NCBI GenBank assembly: GCA_020025345.1
Contig: JAHHSH010000068.1
Coordinates: 1 to 8,308, forward strand
DNA length: 8,308 bases
Origin: Oscillospiraceae bacterium
GTDB lineage: Bacteria; Bacillota; Clostridia; Oscillospirales; Oscillospiraceae
Direction: 5' to 3'
Of this stretch, positions 5,170 through 8,308 are shown in pieces. Positions within the stretch are counted from its first letter, which is position 1. Each line of letters opens with the position of its first letter. Made by a program: the position numbers and the translations under genes. The notes below the pieces were generated by a model. That model was not told where the DNA came from. It worked only from the letters and a program-made list of their open reading frames with translations, and searched no databases.

Positions 5170-7056
5170 ATGACGATAAAGGAAATTGCGAAAATTGCCG
5201 GTGTATCCCCTTCCACTGTTTCCAAAATTATTAACCAAAAGGATGAGAGCATCAGCGTAGAAACACGACAGCGTGTCTTACAGGTAGTAAAAGAATATAA
5301 TTATGTCCCGTATCTCGCTCCGGCGGGCAGCGGGCAAAAAGCCATGGCTCTGGGCATTCTGCTGCGCTCAACTGCCGACAGCAGTTCGGAGCTGACCGGT
5401 ATCCTGCATACGGCGCAGGAGAGCGGATACAGCTGTATCGTTCGGAGCAGCTTTTCCGATGCAGAGCAGGAGCTCAAGAGCATCTCCTCCCTCTGTGCCA
5501 ATCGGGTGGATGCCGTCATTTGGGAGCCGGTATCGCAGGAAAGCCTCGCCGCTGCCCATTATTTTGATGAGTGCAGCATCCCTATTTTTCTTCTGAATAT
5601 CGAGGCACCGGACTCATTCTGCCTCCCCTATGAGGAATTCGGCAGTCGGTTGACCGAACTGCTTCTGACGCAGAAGCACAGGAAAATCGCCTGTCTGCTG
5701 GGGCAGGATCCTTGGAGCGATGCGCTGCTGTCAGGCTATCGGCATACCCTTTTCGACCACCACTTGCCTTTGGAGAATGCACTCATCTTCCATGCGGTAG
5801 ACGATCTTCTCTCCTACCAGATCTGCCGTCAACAGGTCACCGCCGTCATCGCATCGAACAGCACTATAGCGCTAGAGCTGTACCATCGGCTGAAGGAGCT
5901 GCACTATCAAGTGCCGGAGGACATTTCACTGATCGCTCTGCGAGATGCCGACCAGTGCCTTCCGTCCCAGCCGGCGCTGTCAACGTATCCCGTGCCACGG
6001 CAGGCCTTCGGTTCCTATGTGTGCCGCTGTCTTCTGGCAAAAATCGAAAAACAAGAAACCACGGAAAGCGTTCCCACTTGGGATATCCAGCTGGATCAGG
6101 ACAGTACGCTGGCTGTCTGCCGTGAAAATAACCTGCCCCGGATCGTGGTGGTGGGCAGTATCAACATCGATACCTATCTGGAGGTTGCACAGCTGCCCCA
6201 GAGCGGAATGACCATCAGCACCAACACCTCTTCTGTCTATCCCGGCGGAAAGGGCATTAACCAATCCATCGGCGTCGCCAAGCTGGGCCACCGGGTGTCC
6301 CTTATCGGTAATGTAGGCGAGGATCTGGAGTCTATCCAGATTTACAACGCACTGGAGCAGTACGGTATCGACACTGCCGGCATCAAACGGCAAGGCAATA
6401 TTGACACCGGGCGGGCCTATATCTTTGTGGACTCCAACGGTAACTCCACCATTTCCATTTTGGCTGGTGCCAACAATACGCTGACTCCTCAGGACATTCA
6501 ACAATCAGACAAGCTCTTTGACCACTGTGGCTATTGCCTCATTCAATCGGAGATCCCCGTGGACGCCGTACTGGAGGCCTGTCGTGTTGCCCATCGGCAC
6601 GGAGCGAAAACCATTTTGAAACCCTCTGCCTGCAAGCATTTCCCCCCCGAACTATTTCAGGAAATTGATATCCTTGTTCCCAACGAGGCGGAATTGGCGA
6701 CGCTCTGCCCGGAAGCCCACAGCGTCGAAGAGCAGTCTGCGAATCTGCGAAAGCGCGGGATTCATACCGTAATTGTCACGCTGGGCGAGCACGGCTGCTA
6801 CGTCAACACCGATGGCTGGTGCCGCCATATTCCCGCTGCTGTTTTTAAAACCGTGGACAATACCGGCGCCAGCGACGCCTTTATCAGCGCCCTCGCCGCC
6901 TATCTGCTCTATGGTTATGGTCTGGAGGACGCCGTGCGTGTGGCAACTTACGCCGCAGGTTTTGTCATTGCCAGAGAGGGTGTCGTCCCGGCACTGATTG
7001 ACAAGGCCAGTCTTGAGTCCTATATCCACCAAGCCGTCCCTAATCTTCTTCACTGA
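5170..7056 (+). CDS. LacI-type transcriptional regulator fused to a ribokinase-like (PfkB) domain
   Basis: A 628-residue protein with three parts. Residues 1-50 are a LacI-type helix-turn-helix (TIKEIAKIAGVSPSTVSKIIN). Residues about 58-320 are a periplasmic-binding-protein-like sensor with family landmarks such as NRVDAVIWEP, KHRKIACLLG, VTAVIASN and YQVPEDISLIAL. Residues about 323-625 are a full PfkB domain: GSINID (Asn332, Asp334), PGGKGINQ (Lys361, Asn364), Glu461, PNEAEL (504-509) and the catalytic Asp569. Three family-consensus positions differ: GMT replaces GET at 346-348, LKPS replaces LNPA around Lys484, and NTGASD replaces TTGAGD around 564-569. The ATG at 5170 is the only in-frame start after the promoter; AAAGGG (5151-5156) is a rather distant ribosome site. 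It is transcribed divergently from the ribokinase operon, the usual place of a local regulator. The domain content is firm; kinase activity and effector are unknown. Confidence 0.92.
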   Translation: MTIKEIAKIAGVSPSTVSKIINQKDESISVETRQRVLQVVKEYNYVPYLAPAGSGQKAMALGILLRSTADSSSELTGILHTAQESGYSCIVRSSFSDAEQELKSISSLCANRVDAVIWEPVSQESLAAAHYFDECSIPIFLLNIEAPDSFCLPYEEFGSRLTELLLTQKHRKIACLLGQDPWSDALLSGYRHTLFDHHLPLENALIFHAVDDLLSYQICRQQVTAVIASNSTIALELYHRLKELHYQVPEDISLIALRDADQCLPSQPALSTYPVPRQAFGSYVCRCLLAKIEKQETTESVPTWDIQLDQDSTLAVCRENNLPRIVVVGSINIDTYLEVAQLPQSGMTISTNTSSVYPGGKGINQSIGVAKLGHRVSLIGNVGEDLESIQIYNALEQYGIDTAGIKRQGNIDTGRAYIFVDSNGNSTISILAGANNTLTPQDIQQSDKLFDHCGYCLIQSEIPVDAVLEACRVAHRHGAKTILKPSACKHFPPELFQEIDILVPNEAELATLCPEAHSVEEQSANLRKRGIHTVIVTLGEHGCYVNTDGWCRHIPAAVFKTVDNTGASDAFISALAAYLLYGYGLEDAVRVATYAAGFVIAREGVVPALIDKASLESYIHQAVPNLLH

Positions 7057-7063
7057 CATAAAT

Positions 7064-7086
7064 AAAAAACGCCGTCAGCGTTTTTT
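7064..7086. terminator. Bidirectional intrinsic terminator 1
   Basis: AAAAAACGC (7064-7072) and GCGTTTTTT (7078-7086) form a 9-bp stem with loop CGTCA. It starts 8 bases after the fusion gene's stop codon and continues into TTTTTTT on the plus strand. On the minus strand the tail is TTTTTTATTTAT, so it can also stop the convergent gene. Confidence 0.85.
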
Positions 7087-7102
7087 TACAGGCATATATA
7101 GA

Positions 7103-7139
7103 GATACCAGCCAAGCCGAACATCGGCTTGGCTGGTATC
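7103..7139. terminator. Very long perfect hairpin between convergent genes (terminator 2)
   Basis: GATACCAGCCAAGCCGA (7103-7119) and its exact complement (7123-7139) give a 17-bp perfect stem with a 3-base loop. On the plus strand it is followed by CTTTTAG. It begins 14 bases beyond the stop of the minus-strand YgjV-like gene. The minus-strand tail has only scattered U, so on that strand it would act together with terminator 1. Confidence 0.75.
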
Positions 7140-7152
7140 CTTTTAGTTAACT

Positions 7153-7713
7153 TTATTTTTCTGCTACCGTATCAGGCTGATTGCGGTAACGATACATGGC
7201 CGCCAGCGTTGTCAAGACTGTGAAGAACTGTCCAAAGAAAGCCGTAGCCCCCGAAATTGCCGAATAGAGCGCCCAAACACCGTCCGTCAGCAGCAGGAAC
7301 CGGCGGGACTGCCGCTCACCCCGAACATATACAAAGCACATATTCAGCATAGAGCCGATGATCGGCATGAGTTCCACCAAGGTCTTGACATTCCATCCCG
7401 GCATATAACCGGTAGCCTGTAGCAATCCATAGACGCCGAAAATCAAATACAGCACCAGGAAAACGCCCTTTTCCATCCTCGACGGTTCGCTCTCCTTCCG
7501 GGTATGGAGCAGTGAAAAGACCGCCTGAATCGTTGCCACACCGCTGACAAACACAGCCGCGCCGCTCTGACCAATCAGGATATAGTTCAGGCACATCAAA
7601 AGATTCACTGCGGTGGCATCCAGCAGCATCATAAACTTGGTTTTCCACAGAGGAACCGTAACACAGGCGATGGTTGCAAGCACACCACAAACCTGTCCGA
7701 TAAAATAGATCAT
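7153..7713 (-). CDS. YgjV-like small integral membrane protein
   Basis: A 186-residue hydrophobic protein resembling the YgjV inner-membrane protein family, which has no established function. About six membrane segments can be placed: near 3-21, 27-48, 51-69, 83-102, 112-130 and 138-172, with charged loops between (TRKESEPSRMEK at 71-82, RGERQSRR at 131-138) and a hydrophilic tail. The Gly-rich first helix, the NLLMCLNYILIG stretch and the TDGVWALYSAISGA stretch fit the family pattern as I remember it. The ATG at 7711-7713 has AAGGAG nine bases upstream. It has its own promoter at 7767-7795 and converges on the fusion gene, so it is probably unrelated to the ribose module. Family assignment is moderate; membrane location is firm. 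Confidence 0.75.
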   Translation of the reverse strand: MIYFIGQVCGVLATIACVTVPLWKTKFMMLLDATAVNLLMCLNYILIGQSGAAVFVSGVATIQAVFSLLHTRKESEPSRMEKGVFLVLYLIFGVYGLLQATGYMPGWNVKTLVELMPIIGSMLNMCFVYVRGERQSRRFLLLTDGVWALYSAISGATAFFGQFFTVLTTLAAMYRYRNQPDTVAEK

Positions 7714-7766
7714 TGGACATTTCTCCTTTTCCCATAATAAAATTCACACTTCAAAACGACTTTTTG

Positions 7767-7795
7767 ATTATAGTGGCGTCCATATGAAATTGCAA
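7767..7795 (-). promoter_or_regulatory. Sigma-A promoter of the YgjV-like gene
   Basis: On the minus strand TTGCAA (7790-7795) is followed by 17 bases and a perfect TATAAT (7767-7772). The predicted start is near 7760, leaving a leader of about 47 bases. The remaining gap up to 7956 holds no gene I can support. Confidence 0.8.
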
Positions 7796-7956
7796 GAGAA
7801 ATTTTTCACAATGTTTCTGCTGTTTTCTTCCTCTGCCAAGTGGATTCTCGTGAAAAAACGATCAACTTGAAAAAAGCATATTGAACGGTTCTCCCCCCAA
7901 AAAAGAAGCTCTCTTCGCCGCCTTTTCCACATTGCTCCAGAGAAATGTGCATAAAG

Positions 7957-7985
7957 AAAAAGAGTGTCCCAAGGACACTCTTTTT
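7957..7985. terminator. Bidirectional terminator of the surface-protein gene
   Basis: AAAAAGAGTGTCC (7957-7969) and GGACACTCTTTTT (7973-7985) form a 13-bp perfect stem with a CAA loop. On the minus strand it starts about 9 bases after the surface-protein stop codon and ends in a run of five U. It also has a U-run on the plus strand. Confidence 0.9.
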
Positions 7986-7994
7986 TCTCATCAT

Positions 7995-8308
7995 TTAATC
8001 AATACTCCACTTTTTCTTCACTAATACCATACCGCCCAGTGCCGTTACAGACAGCAGGCCAAGAGCCCACAGGTTGGTATCATCGCCGGTGGCAGGCACA
8101 CTGGTATTCTCCGTGCCGTTATTCTCCACCACGGGTGCCTTTTCCGCAGGATCGGTGGGATCCGTGGAGTTCGTGGCGTCCTCGGGCTTCGTGGTGTTCT
8201 CGGGCTTGACGGTATCGCCGGGCTTGGTACTATCCTCCGGCTTCTCCGGAGCGGGGAGGCCGGTACCGCCGATGTTGGCAAAGCTATAGACAGGCATCAC
8301 ATTCTCGG
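7995..8308 (-). CDS. C-terminus of a sortase-anchored surface protein (partial, N-terminus outside window)
   Basis: The frame is open to the right edge, so the real start lies outside and the internal GTG/ATG codons at 8295-8300 are not taken as starts. About 104 residues are visible. They end in a cell-wall sorting signal: VPATGDD (VPATG at 8085-8099), a variant of LPxTG; a hydrophobic segment of about 18 residues (NLWALGLLSVTALGGMVLV); and a short basic tail KKKWSID. Sortase would cleave between Thr and Gly and attach the protein to peptidoglycan. Before the signal is a Pro/Thr/Glu/Asp-rich wall-spanning spacer with four hexapeptide repeats at 8172-8243. The function of the protein is not visible. 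It supports a Gram-positive host. A terminator follows directly. Confidence 0.88.
   Translation of the reverse strand, partial: ENVMPVYSFANIGGTGLPAPEKPEDSTKPGDTVKPENTTKPEDATNSTDPTDPAEKAPVVENNGTENTSVPATGDDTNLWALGLLSVTALGGMVLVKKKWSID
8172..8243 (-). repeat. Four tandem hexapeptide (18-bp) repeats in the wall-spanning spacer
   Basis: The encoded units are KPEDST, KPGDTV, KPENTT and KPEDAT, each 18 bp, with consensus K-P-E-D/N-x-T/V. Such proline-rich units are common between the exposed domains of a surface protein and its sorting signal, and they tend to vary in copy number. Confidence 0.8.

Noticed and set aside
5301..6504. Minus-strand open frames within the LacI fusion gene
   Set aside because: They lie antisense to a continuous gene with three recognisable domains and lack supporting signals.
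7316..7747. A 143-codon minus-strand frame overlapping the YgjV-like gene
   Set aside because: It is an out-of-frame shadow; the YgjV-like frame has the ribosome site, the membrane helices and the family resemblance.
7806..7994. A 62-codon minus-strand open frame in the gap left of the surface-protein gene
   Set aside because: Its start lies inside the bidirectional terminator stem region and no domain or family resemblance is visible.

Overview
The window looks like chromosomal DNA of a low-to-mid GC Gram-positive bacterium of the Bacillota, most likely a gut-type Clostridia (Oscillospirales-like). This is inferred from strong GGAGG-type ribosome binding sites, textbook sigma-A promoters in AT-rich gaps, intrinsic terminators with U-runs, and a sortase-type cell-wall anchor at the right edge. 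No rRNA, tRNA, CRISPR array, insertion sequence or phage gene was seen.

Layout. (1) 1-40, minus: first 13 codons of a gene leaving the window, possibly a BrnQ-type branched-chain amino acid carrier, with its own promoter. (2) 41-450: a gene-free stretch with two hairpins, an AT palindrome and a Crp-like palindrome. (3) 451-4942, minus: a compact four-gene operon, transcribed in the order ribokinase, nucleoside hydrolase, PatB/MalY-type PLP enzyme, APC amino acid permease. (4) 4943-5169: a divergent control region with two well-formed sigma-A promoters and related operator-like palindromes. (5) 5170-7056, plus: a 628-residue protein in which a LacI-type DNA-binding domain and a LacI-type sugar sensor are fused to a complete ribokinase-like domain. 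(6) 7064-7139: a double terminator between convergent genes. (7) 7153-7713, minus: a YgjV-like membrane protein with its own promoter. (8) 7957-7985: a bidirectional terminator. (9) 7995-8308, minus: the C-terminal end of a sortase-anchored surface protein.

How the genes may work together. The core (451-7056) reads as a regulated scavenging module. The permease could import a substrate, the nucleoside hydrolase would release ribose from a nucleoside, and the operon ribokinase would trap it as ribose 5-phosphate. The PatB-like enzyme would act on an amino-acid-like moiety. The divergent fusion protein is the obvious local regulator. The unusual point is that the regulator carries its own second ribokinase-like domain, with altered consensus residues, beside an intact stand-alone ribokinase. 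This suggests a regulator that senses, or both senses and phosphorylates, the pathway sugar. The pathway substrate and the role of the fused kinase domain are inference; the domain content and the promoters are read from the sequence.
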